The notes beneath the pieces were generated by a model. The model was given only the letters and a program-made list of their open reading frames with translations, was not told the DNA's origin and searched no databases. From Poteriospumella lacustris (Eukaryota > Sar > Chrysophyceae > Chromulinales > Dinobryaceae): a stretch of 64,000 nucleotides of DNA. A program made the position numbers and the translations under genes. This document shows positions 1-10,183 of the stretch, piece by piece (position 1 is the stretch's first letter; every line of letters begins with the position of its first letter). The DNA lies in NCBI GenBank assembly GCA_008000375.1, contig SMOI01000055.1, positions 63,463-127,462 on the forward strand, written 5' to 3'.

Positions 1-3000
1 TAGTGCCGGGTCTAGCGTAATGGCTGCTTATGTGGAAATCGTTTTCGACAACCATGATGGTGAGTGATTCCGTGTTAGTTACTCCCGTTGTTAGAAGGTC
101 TCACTGATTCACTTTCCATTGTTCAGGTCGTCTTTCGGTGGACAGCGATGAAGTGGTCATTCGCCGAACTGTCGGGTAAGTGTACTTTGCGTATCCCTTC
201 AATTTCATCTGGTAATCTCGTCATGGTTGGTGAATTGTAGCCATAAGAAAGACGAATTCTTTCTCAACCGCAAACATGTGACCAAGAGCGAAATCATTAG
301 CTTGCTGGAAACAGCCGGATTTTCACGATCGAATCCATATTATATCGTGCAACAGGGAAAAGTGTCGAACTTGTGTACCATGAATGACCGTGCAAGGTTG
401 AATTTGTTGAAAGAAGTCGCCGGAACGACAGTTTACGAAGAACGTCGTGCCGAATCGATAAAGATCATGGAGAAGACGCTGTCGGAGCAATCTAAAATCG
501 ACGAAGTGTTGGAGTATCTCAACGAACGATTAGGCGAACTAGAATCTGAAAAATCTGAGTTGGTGGAGTACGAACAATTGGATCGACAACGGCGTGCATT
601 GGAATTCAATGCGTGCGAAAAGGAATTCCGAGAAGCACAACGACAATTGGAAGATGTGGAAAGTCGAAGAGAAGAGCTCCGTGAGCAGCAGATTGGCCTA
701 CATTCTACGTTACGTGAAAACCAGGACGATTTAGCAGCTGAAGATGACAAAGTTGTCAACGCCCGCAACCTGTTGGAACGTATTCGCAGCCGTCTTGAGA
801 CCAAACGTGAGGAATTGACGAAATTGGAAAGTCGTAAAGGAGAAGTCGATGTCCAGCTTCAGGAAGCTCAAGATAAGGTTTCTCACCGTCAAGCTGCTCA
901 GGCAGCATATGAACAAGAGCTCTCAGATATCGAGAAACTTATCGATCAGCGTCAGCGCCAAATGAATGACATGAATCCGCGCATCGACGGGTTGTTAGAC
1001 CGTCAACAGCGCGAAGTCGATGAGCTCCAACAACATCGTAAGCGAGCGGGATTGCTGTACGCAAAGAAAGGCCGTGGACGGCAATTCGCAAGCAAGACTC
1101 AGCGAGACCAGTTCTTGCAAACTCAGATTGATTCTCTACAAGAACAAGTCAAGAAGAACGAAGCCATTGTTCATCGAAAGTCTTCGGATTTCGAGCGAGA
1201 AGAGGCGAATTTGACCCGCGAACAGCAGCAGCTTGCACTTGCTGAGTCTGAAATTGGCTCCCGACGTCAGCATTACGATCAGTTGGGCCAAACGTTGCGC
1301 ACGCAAACCATGGAAATCAATCAATTGGTTGAGCGTAAGAAAGCCATTTGGCGCGATATTGAAACTCTTCGTGATCAAATCAAAGAATCCGAACTGGACA
1401 GTGAGAGAGGCAAGCAACAATTGAGTAAAACCTTGCCGCGATCTATCTCTGATGGTTTGAAGACCGTGGAATACATCGTTCAGCAGAAAAACATTCGGGG
1501 TTACTACGGACCCTTGATTGATAACATCAAGTTACGATCGGATGCCTTCCGTACGGCAGTGGAAGTGGCTGCTGGCAACAATCTGTTCAATGTGGTGGTC
1601 GACAATGATGATACCGCTGCCCTGTTGATCAAAGAATTGGAACGTGTGAAAGTAGGTCGCTTGACTTTTTTACCCTTGAGTCGGCTCCGGATTCCTCAAT
1701 TCCGATACCCGGATTCATCGGAGAAGGAAGTGCACCCCTTGATATCGGTGGCTTTGACGTATGATCCGGCCATCGAGGCCGCGGTTCGTTTGGTCTTTGG
1801 TGCCAAATTGATTGCTCGTAACATTGAAGTAGCGGCGCGCTTCAGTCGTGAATACCGTATGGATGCGATCACCGTGGAAGGTGACGTCGTCTACAGCCGT
1901 GGTAACTTCGAAGGAGGTTTCCACGACGACCGAGTCAGCCGCATAGCGGCAGTCAATAAGATTCACCAAGCTGCGGAACGTTGCCAAACGTTACGTGCTC
2001 AGATCGACCAATTGACGGCGGAGACCACCACGATTGAGACTCAAATCAACGAGTTACGAAGTTCAGTACAACGCGGAGAAGTGGAACGACAACAATTGCA
2101 TCACGTCAACGAACAACGCACGATTGACAATGCCTCCCGGGCCAAGAAATTGCAAATGTCGTTGCAGGCGCTACACCATGGACGCCGTGAAATCCACAGT
2201 TTGGAAGCAGAAGTCGTCAGTATTCGCGAACAAATTGAGATTTATCAACAAGAAATGCAAACGGCACTGACCCAACGACTGACCGAAGCGGAACAAGCAG
2301 AGTTGCAATCCTTGGAAGAGCGCGTATCTCAATTGCAAATGCAACACGATGAAACGAAACGAGAAGTGTCGTTGGCGGTAGCGGATCACAATCAATTGAA
2401 AATTGAGTTGGAAAAAGGTTTGCAAAAGCGCAAAGAAGAATTGCAATTGAAATTGAAGTTGAATAGCAGCGGCAATGGTGACAATGGGGACGAAGACGTC
2501 GATGTGGTCCTGGACAAGCTGCAAGTGGAATTGGCGAATGTCACGACGAACATTGCCACCGTGCAACAAGAGGTACACGATCTCTCCGTAGCGATGAATC
2601 AAAAGAATCGTGAGATCGCGGAGATGGAAGATGAATTGGAAATCAAACGCGACGAAGAAAAGACGCTGCAACAACAGTTGACGACGCTGAGTGTAGAGTT
2701 GGATCGATTGGTCACGGAACGATCCACCTTCATGGACACGATGGATTCCCGTCAGCGCATGATTCGTGACTTAGGCGCGATCCCAGCCAAAGAACAAGCG
2801 GACTTCCAAGGGTTGGCCGTTTCCCAACTGACGAAACAATTGAAATCGGTGCAAGAGAAGCTGAAGAAGTATTCGACGGTGAATCGTAAGGCGTTGGACC
2901 AGTACGTCTCCTTCAATGAACAACGGGAGACGTTGTTGAATCGCAAGAAAGAAATTGAACGCGATGCGACATCCATCGAAGAACTCATTACCAGTCTTGA

Positions 3001-4132
3001 CAACCAAAAGAACGAAGCCATCATGCGCACGTTCACAGGCGTCAGTAAACATTTCGCGGATGTATTCTCGGAGTTGGTCCCTGGTGGCAAGGGTCAATTG
3101 ATTATGAAGACCACGATGGACGGTGAACCTGCGACGTCTGATACGGCTACGGGCGACTTGGAAGATCACATTTTGGACGAAGAAGAAAAGCTGGGTATCA
3201 GGGGCAGTCGATTGTCCGTTGCACAGTTCCGCGGTGTGGAAGTGAGTGTCTCGTTTACGGGGGTAGGTCAACACTATACGATGCAACAGTTGTCCGGTGG
3301 GCAGAAGGCGTTGGTAGCCTTGGCTTTGATCTTTGCGATCCAACGCTGTGATCCTGCACCATTCTATTTGTTTGATGAGATTGACCAAGCATTGGATGCC
3401 AATTATCGCACAACGGTGGCTCGTTTGATTCAACGACAAGCCAATTCGGACACTGCCAATGCGCAGTTTATTACCACGACCTTCCGACCCGAATTGGTGC
3501 AAGTCGCGGACAAGTTTTTCGGTATCAAGTTGGAGAACAAGGTGTCGAACTTGATTCCGTTGACGAAGGTACGTCGGACATTCTTTTGTCCCCGTGGTAC
3601 TGCTTTTTGTACTCACCATCTACCTCCGTTGCTTGATTGACAGGACGACGCGGTCGACTTCGTGAACAACCTGTTGCAGAACGAAGAGGCTGTCTTGCGA
3701 CAAAGTTCTGGTCCGAGCTTTCTGCAAGGTACGCCCGGCAGTGCTCGACCCGGTCGCATAGGAAGTGCCTCTGGTGGATCTGCCTCGTTGGTGCGAAGGG
3801 ACGAGGGCTCGATGGACGTCGACGAAGAGCACGACGGAGGTGACCGTACCCGTCGATCAGGCCGGGCAGTCGCGGCGGCATTGGAAGAAGAAGACGAAGA
3901 CGAAGATGTGGACGATGCAGCATTGTTTCATGCAGGTGAAGGCCGACGGTCTGGACGATCCACGTCCGGACGAGCAAAGAAGACGACCGGATCGAAAAAG
4001 AGATCGCGAGGCGACAGGAGAGGTAGAGGAAGAGATGACGACGAGTCGGAGGAAGAAGACGAGGAAGTCGAACCGGGCCTTGAACTAGATGAAGAAGACG
4101 AGCGTGCGTTACGTGCATTGGGCTTGAAGTAA
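1..4132 (+). CDS. SMC3: SMC3 cohesin subunit, 5' end missing
   Basis: Core ATPase of the cohesin ring that holds sister chromatids together in the nucleus. Exons by splice sites and frame: 2-59 (in frame, continuing from the left), 127-175, 241-3568 and 3644-4132; introns are 67, 65 and 75 nt. The visible protein starts just after the Walker A region with the typical AYVEIVFDN stretch, then GFSRSNPYYIVQQGK and the EVAGTTVYEERR motif. Long coiled coils flank a hinge at about 1450-1990. The C-terminal head has the ABC signature LSGGQKALVALAL and the Walker B FDEIDQALDANY, encoded near 3290-3400. The last exon adds a tail rich in acidic and basic residues and ends RALRALGLK. The hinge and signature exclude SMC1 and SMC2. 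The Walker A exon lies outside the window. Confidence 0.96.
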
Positions 4133-4504
4133 TCTCTTTGTACTGACCCAGACCCAAACGCTCCTCCTTTTCTCGTGTACATAGACCTTCTTCTTGTATA
4201 TACCATCTTTTGTCTGATTCACTTTTTTTCTCTTCTGTGTTTCACAATCAAGTAACTATTGCGTCAACAAATCCCGTGTTTTGTAGCGAGCACTATGCAT
4301 AGCATGGAGCACAGAGAGCACTGGGGGCGCTGGTCCAGACTCTCACAGACTACCCATAGTGTAGGTACAAACCTGTCCCAAGTGTCCAACCATTTGTGAC
4401 GCTGGAAGATGACAAGGAGAACTAACCAAAAGGAGGTTCTAACGCATCAAGCACAACTCTTCATCGCTATCCTGGTTAGAATATTGACTGTTTGATTCGT
4501 GGAG
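4133..4504. other. Intergenic, SMC3 to TRMO
   Basis: 372 nt holding the SMC3 3' end and the TRMO promoter. I see no coding-like stretch, repeat or RNA gene. Confidence 0.5.
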
Positions 4505-5640
4505 ATGTCGCAAAAGGGATCAACCGTTGGAATTTTGTTGGGTATTGTCTCGATTCTATCTTGGGAGTTCGTTAAGCTCTACAAGAAGAAAGACAAGTAC
4601 AAGCAGGCGTATTGGGGTGAACGCAAAGGTCGCACTCGAGTTGAAAAAGAAATGAAGAAGATTGCCAATATTCGTTTGAACACCACCGAAGGCTTCTTTG
4701 TGCAACCCGTGGGAATCATTTCTTCGTGCTATCGTCAGTGTGTGGGTACTCCTCGTCAAGGTCTTTTGGTACCAGAAAGTCGTTCTCGTATCACTTTGAC
4801 GCGGAATGTATCACCAGAGGCTTTGGAAGGTCTTCAAGACTTTTCTCATGTTTGGATCACATTCCAATTCCACATGAACACCAATGTCTTGAAAGAATCG
4901 AAAGCTTTCACGGGCGGTGCGACATTCAACGCGAAAATTTCTCTCCCTGTCTTGAAGGGTGGCAAAGTGGGAGTGTTAGCGACCAGATCTCCTCATCGAC
5001 CAAATCCTATTGGTGTTACTCTCGCGCAGATTCGCTCTATTGATAAGAACAAGCGCATTGTCTATCTGAACGCGTGCGATTTGGTTGAAGGAACCCCAGT
5101 TTTGGACATCAAGGTATGCTCGTATTGCCTCAGACGCTATTTCGGAGTTTGACCTGACGTTGACTTCATTTCTTTTTACAGCCATATGTTCCCATTTACG
5201 ATTCGGTGCCCAACTACCGTGTTCCTGAATGGCTTCTTGACCATGTTTACAGCCGAAACGAAGTGACAATTCACCCCGATGTACCTGCACAGGTGGAAAA
5301 GATCAAGGGAAAGCTCTTTCACTATTTGAACGAGCCCGAGGTGTTCCTTCAGGCTATTAAGGAAACATTGGAAGCAGAAGTTCGCTCTAAATTCCAGACG
5401 GCGAAGCAGATGGAATTCACCGAACAAGGAAACCTCGTCGGAGTTCTCTTCGACGAAACTATTGTTCGTTACCGTTGGGTCGACGAGCGCCGATTCGAAA
5501 TCATGGAGGTCGTCTTGAAGTATATGGATAAGACACTCTTGGAGACCCAGAAAATCTTGCATGATGAATCACAGGCCTATGACGAAACTATGGTCGATGT
5601 CAACGTCAGTGACGAAGAAAAGGAGACCATTGCTGCGTAA
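4505..5640 (+). CDS. TRMO: TRMO-like tRNA methyltransferase with N-terminal membrane anchor
   Basis: Predicted SAM-dependent enzyme of the TsaA/TrmO family, which in characterised members N6-methylates t6A37 in ANN-decoding tRNAs. Exons are 4505-5113 and 5182-5640 with a 68-nt phase-0 intron. The join rebuilds the family motif DIKPYVPIYDSVPNY. The N terminus has one hydrophobic helix (about residues 7-22) followed by a Lys-rich stretch, suggesting membrane anchoring. The TsaA domain (about 58-210) shows the start PVGIISSCY, the core TRSPHRPNPIGVTLAQI and LNACDLVEGTPVLDIK. A C-terminal helical extension of about 140 residues follows, ending in an acidic tail. The start is the first ATG; a GTG 6 nt upstream is ignored. 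Membrane location is inferred from hydrophobicity only. Confidence 0.88.
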
Positions 5641-5746
5641 AGTCTCTCCTTTGTGAACGCTTTCGGAGAGTAATCCACAATAATTCTCCCAAAGGATGCT
5701 TCCATGAATAAAATCGTGTCTATCATAAGTTTTCAATAGATCACAA

Positions 5747-6160
5747 TCATCTATTCGTTCGCTCAATCTGGAAACGCATTGACGTATAACCGTCATCGCC
5801 CTGCCTCCGAAGAGCATTCAGTGCCAAGTAACGATCACGCATACGACCCAAGTTGGCACCAACAAGAATCCCCACAACACTCGCCAAACTACACGATAGA
5901 CCAACAATGAATGTTGATATAGAAATATCAGCTGTTTGAGATGTAGTTAATCGTCGGTGCTGCACAGAACTGGGGCTGGTCTGCAATTTCGTTGGATGAC
6001 AGACAGGCTGAATCATGGACCATAGCGACAACGAACTCATCGTTGGGCACAAGTTTGATGCACATAGTTCGGCAAGATCTCCAAGAGGATATGGATACGC
6101 CCCTTTCAAAGTCACCAAGATGAGAATCAGCTGCAGAAAAAGTCGAAATGTGGTGAACAT
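5747..6160 (-). CDS. Small secreted or type I membrane protein, unknown
   Basis: Single exon of 137 residues starting at the ATG at 6160. The first 20 or so residues are a good signal peptide (MFTTFRLFLQLILILVTLKG). A short lumenal part follows with three cysteines (CASNLC and PVC). A second hydrophobic segment (around residue 90, from ISTFIVGLSC to VGANLG) precedes a basic cytosolic tail (RMRDRY). I recognise no family. It is divergent from the D-glutamate cyclase gene across a 294-nt promoter. An upstream exon or a signal-anchor topology is possible. It could be a chance reading frame, but signal peptide plus membrane segment on one strand argues for a real gene. Confidence 0.55.
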   Translation of the reverse strand: MFTTFRLFLQLILILVTLKGAYPYPLGDLAELCASNLCPTMSSLSLWSMIQPVCHPTKLQTSPSSVQHRRLTTSQTADISISTFIVGLSCSLASVVGILVGANLGRMRDRYLALNALRRQGDDGYTSMRFQIERTNR

Positions 6161-6454
6161 TCGAGAGTCGATATGGAAACAACCCCTTCGCAAATTACTT
6201 TTCAAACAATTTCAAAATCAGGATGCGAGTTGCTTCGCTTCAAAGTTGATTGTTTTCTATCAAAGTGACATAAACCATAAGTAGAATAACTACCAGAATA
6301 CCAAAAATACCAAGCATCGTCCCAAATCATCATCACGATGATGATGATTCTGTCGTGGTCAACTACAGCAGAAAACTTCTTCTTCACCATTTGGCGATAC
6401 ATCTCATTATCAATTCATTTCACTGTTTGTTAAGTGCATCTCATTCATCACAAC
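6161..6454. promoter_or_regulatory. Divergent promoter with palindromic trinucleotide tract
   Basis: 294 nt between divergent start codons. At 6328-6348 a (TCA)n run meets a (TGA)n run around a central CG, forming a perfect inverted repeat, so each gene has a TCA/TCG-type tract reading towards it. Similar tracts occur upstream of several other genes here. Regulatory function is inference. Confidence 0.4.
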
Positions 6455-7410
6455 ATGTTGTCGCCCCAAGAAGTTCGATTGAAGTGCCGATCTGGTGAAT
6501 TCAGCGGACAGACTTCCGGTCTAGCCCCAGGATATGCACAGGCCAATCTTTGCATCTTGCCAAAGGAATACGCATTCGATTTTTTGCTCTTTTGTCAAAG
6601 AAATCCGAAGCCTTGTCCTTTGTTGCATGTTTTGGAGCCTGGGGTGTTTCAGCTTGGCGATATTGACATCCGCAAGGATGTTCCTCGATACCGCGTATTC
6701 CGGGACGGAGTTTTCTCGGAAGAAGTCACTAATATTGGCGATGATATTTGGTCGAGTGATATGGTTACATTCGTAATCGGTTGCTCATTTTCATTCGAAG
6801 ACGCCCTCATCAGAGCCGGCCTGCGAATTCGCCACATCGATCAGAATCGAAATGTGCCCATGTATAATACAAGCATTCCTTGCAAATCGGCCGGCGTATT
6901 CCACGGAAACATGGTTGTGTCCATGCGGCCTTTCAAAGCAGGTATGACATTCATTAGAATCTATCCAAGGAGTCTATTGACATTGAAATGTCTGCTTTCA
7001 TTAGGGGAGATTTCCAAAGCTGTTGAAATTTGCAGTCGCTATCCCAGAGTTCACGGTGCACCTGTTCACATCGGCGACCCGGTATGTCACCGTCCGCTTT
7101 GCCACTTTGAAGTATTTTAATTAAATACTGTCTTAGGCTTCTTTGGGAGTTTCTGATATTAATCGGCCCGATTATGGAGACGCAGTTGATCTGGAGGAAG
7201 GGGATGTTCCAGTCTTCTGGGCATGTGGAGTGACTCCTCAAGCGGTCGTCATGAAATCTAAGTACGTTATCAATGTCGTTGCCTTCTTTCATCCATGTCT
7301 GATTTGTTTATGCTTTCATCCATGCTATAAGACCTCACATATGCATTACTCATGCTCCTGGACATATGTTGGTACTGGACGAATTAAACGAATCTCTGTC
7401 GCTTTCCTAA
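6455..7410 (+). CDS. DGLUCY: D-glutamate cyclase / DUF1445 family protein
   Basis: Member of the YcsI/DUF1445 hydro-lyase family; the animal homologue converts D-glutamate to 5-oxo-D-proline in mitochondria. Four exons: 6455-6941, 7005-7081, 7137-7261 and 7332-7410, giving 255 residues. The spliced product has the family landmarks in order: [15 protein letters not shown] near the N terminus, [47 protein letters not shown], the segment from PDYGD to [12 protein letters not shown], and a C-terminal [12 protein letters not shown]. The last two landmarks need the 55- and 70-nt introns removed. The first intron (63 nt) has no stop and keeps frame, but removing it restores family spacing after MVVSMRP. 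The start is the first ATG; a GTG 21 nt upstream is ignored. No clear mitochondrial presequence is seen. Confidence 0.88.
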
Positions 7411-7515
7411 CTCAGTGCGGCGCGAGGAGTTATCAGAGGGAGGATCAGTTTCAGAAAATTAACATATAATTTTTATATACAAGTTGCGTTCAAACTACAT
7501 ATGCGATGTCAATAG

Positions 7516-8281
7516 CTATTTCTTTTTCGACCCGAATCCACTGAAGCCCATCAGTTTCATCATCTCATCATCATCCTCGCCAGCTTCAACAGAGACATCA
7601 TCTTCCTCATCTTGTGCCTTTCGCGCTCGCTTATGCTCTTTCTCCTCCTCGGTGGCTTCACTGGAATTTTCCTTTCTTTTTCTGTTGCGGGCCTCGTCGT
7701 CCGACTCTTGCTTTTGTGAGCCATCGGTTTCGATCGGAATGGTGGCGGTTGCCTTGTCACCGCCGTTCGACCTACTCTTTTGCCGTTGAAGGCGCTCTCT
7801 TACATCATCGATGTTTGCTCTCTCAACCTTCATACTGTAGCCAAGTGCATGTTGGTCTATGAAGATGCAAGAAGGTGACTGTTAAGTTCAAGCTAGAAGA
7901 CCACAAGACAAGGCCGAACATACGTTTCTTTCCATTGACATGGGCGAGATAGCTTGCAGAATCTTTCAAGAGTACACTACACACTTCGCACCAAAAACCT
8001 GCCTTTTGGCCTTCAGCATCAGCTGGATTAATGATTTCAACTTTTCCTGCTCTGTCTTCCAGTCCAAGCTTCCTTTCTCTGGCTTTCAAAAACACCCTCT
8101 CTGAGCCAATAGGCCCGCTTGCATTGGAATCTGCAGCTCGAAACTCTTCTCTTAAGGCTTGTTTGGCCCTGTTAACCTTCGCATCCTTGCTGGTATCAGT
8201 AAAGTCCTCTCCTCTCTCCAATCTGTCTTTGGCACGTTGCTCATACAGCGCTTTATCCCACGTTCTTCGAATTCCAGCCAT
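7516..8281 (-). CDS. ZMAT2: ZMAT2/Snu23, U4/U6.U5 tri-snRNP zinc-finger protein
   Basis: Spliceosomal protein that joins the B complex with the tri-snRNP. Exons on the minus strand are 8281-7924 and 7856-7516 with a 67-nt intron; the product has 232 residues. The N terminus has the family start RRTWDKALYEQ. A matrin-type C2H2 finger uses C98, C101, H114 and H120, and the intron splits the codon for H120, so the splice rebuilds NGKKHQHALGYSMKVER. A charged linker and the diagnostic C terminus MMKLMGFSGFGSKKK follow. That terminal motif separates ZMAT2 from other matrin-finger proteins. It is divergent from the gene at 8628. Confidence 0.93.
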
Positions 8282-8627
8282 CTCACACTTCTTTTGCAAC
8301 AAAGCACCACAGAACAAGTAATCTGTACTGCTGAAGTGCAGATACAACAAAAGAATGGATTCTATAATGATAATCAAACGATGGAAGAGATGGAAGACCA
8401 AGAGCGACGGGGCGGTCTTTGCACAAAAGACCCAGATATCTACCAAAAGTGGGATGGGCCGAAGAAATAACGATCACATTTCGATCATATTTCGATTTTC
8501 TTTTTTTCCCTGGTTGCCTTCATCTTCCAAACTTCATATCGATCATATCTTTCAACTGAAGAGTCATTAGTTTCGTATTTCTCCCTGTTTCTAAGCGATT
8601 TGTTTGACTAGTGAGAGTTCCTTTACC
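8282..8627. promoter_or_regulatory. Divergent promoter, ZMAT2 and unknown gene
   Basis: 346 nt between divergent start codons. It holds a T-rich run near 8500 and repeated CGATCATAT-like words near 8470-8550. No trinucleotide tract like those at other promoters and no coding potential are seen. Confidence 0.35.
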
Positions 8628-9525
8628 ATGTTGAACTTACCAAGCACTCGTGCCGAGCCACCACCGGAACGGAGCATGCATGCAACGTATCGTAACAAGC
8701 CTAAACCTGACATGCAAAGAATTTCTCAATCGTCACAATTTCAAGATGATACGCGAGCTTCGCTGGCGTACAGAGCACCGAGAGAAGCCGAAGATGTTCA
8801 GCCGGTCCCAACTACCTGGGACACAGTTTACGACCCTGACCATCCGGATGCTGATTGGAGTGGCCTCGTCAGCAAGGAAGTTATTTTTTCGAAAAAGCAC
8901 AGCACTAATCATCCTTCCCAACGAGAGAATATCGAGAGAAATGAGCAGGGCATTGTCTCAAAAGATGAAAGACAAGAGTTTCCTCGCAAGCGAGTGAACA
9001 ACGAGAGTGCTTCAAAGAATTCTGGGTCGTTGGTCATTGGTGGTATTGACAATCCTGATGATCGCTTTAAAACGACATATCGAAGATTTGAAAGCCAAGA
9101 AAGAACTGACAAGGATCAGCTAATTCTCGAGAAGAGACTGAATGCTACTCGTTCCGTCCCTCCTCCAGGGCAATCCAGAGGAAATTCAGCGCCTTCTCAC
9201 GAAGGCTACCAATCAATGATGCAAGATATGAGGTCCAAAAATGTTGGCCAAGAGCAAAAGTTCAGCAGTCGAAGCTCATTACTTTCCAATTTGGGTGATG
9301 TTCTTATTTCGAGCCAAGCGGTTGAGCCGCCACCACAAAAGTTACAACAAGAGTATAAAAGTGAGCAATACAGAACGATGATGGCGGACAACTTCAAACC
9401 CTTTCCAGGTACTTGCTTTCTTTATTTTGCACAGCTCGTCGCTGGATTTCTTTCAGTTGTGACTAACGTTTTCTTCCTCTCGTGTTGTATCTCGTGTCGT
9501 AGGTTATACTGGACGCCGTCGTTAA
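8628..9525 (+). CDS. Conserved-looking hydrophilic protein, unknown function
   Basis: Exons 8628-9408 and 9503-9525; the 94-nt intron leaves a tiny last exon coding YTGRRR and stop, giving 267 residues. The protein is hydrophilic and largely disordered, without signal peptide or membrane segment. It has a conserved-looking core (TTWDTVYDPDHPDADWSGLV; GGIDNPDDRF) and ends FKPFPGYTGRRR. GYTG-type endings and TYRRF-like segments recall small axonemal microtubule-associated proteins, but the resemblance is weak and I assign no family. The start is the first ATG. Without splicing the frame would run on with a hydrophobic tail to about 9575. The clean donor and acceptor, and the GYTG motif made by the join, favour splicing. 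Confidence 0.65.
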
Positions 9526-9825
9526 AATTCCTGTATAGTTCTTCTTCCTTTTTATGTTTTGTGTTGTATACTTAATTCGTGGCACTTTTCATGATTCTGT
9601 GAGTGAACCTAATCACCTGCGAAGGGGGATTGACGTGTGCAGACAGGATACCAGATGGACCCTTCTTATGTGGAAGCTTTATCTTTCAAAAAAGCAACAA
9701 TAGGATCAATCTTTGGCAAGCCATTCCGTCTAGCATGAGAGTACCTTAGCCACCACCACCTTAACATAGCAGCACAGCTATCGATGTGCTAAACGATCCA
9801 GCAGCTACCATTATGTTCCTTGTGA

Positions 9826-10022
9826 CCGTTTCCCACCCAAAACCGTTTCGATTTGGCGATAACACTGCAGAGTGGGTCTTATAACCGTTTATAAGGCGAA
9901 AATAGCCGCTATGGTGAGACACCAGCAGCCAACGGCCAGATATCCACTGATGACTGTTGGCGAAAGATAACGATAACTTCCAACGACGATAACGGAGTGC
10001 TCAAGTGTTCGTTACTTAACGG
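9826..10022. promoter_or_regulatory. Cluster of MYB-binding (AACGG) sites upstream of the MYB gene
   Basis: Six AACGG cores in about 200 bp of the 658-nt gap 9526-10183: CCGTT at 9826-9830, 9843-9847 and 9885-9889 (minus-strand sites), and AACGG at 9931-9935, 9991-9995 and 10018-10022. About 0.4 would be expected by chance. The site at 9928-9938 (GCCAACGGCCA) is close to the MSA element (YCYAACGGYYA) bound by three-repeat MYB proteins. The cluster ends 162 nt before the start codon of a three-repeat MYB gene, suggesting autoregulation. The rest of the gap shows nothing else. Confidence 0.6.
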
Positions 10023-10183
10023 TTTAGCCACGTGCATTCCCATCTGCATCAGTTGCCATTGTCGTTGTCGCTTGTTGACATTCTCGTGTCATATCTTTGA
10101 CAAAGAAGGTGCTGCTTGCACGGTGCATACTTGTTCGTTGTCCATCCATCTTATCGCAGGAGAAAGAAGTGTATTGACAGAAC

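Noticed and set aside
7005-7081. Reading the D-glutamate cyclase gene as a disrupted pseudogene
   Set aside because: Frame changes are explained by three introns with proper splice sites, and all family motifs are restored on splicing.
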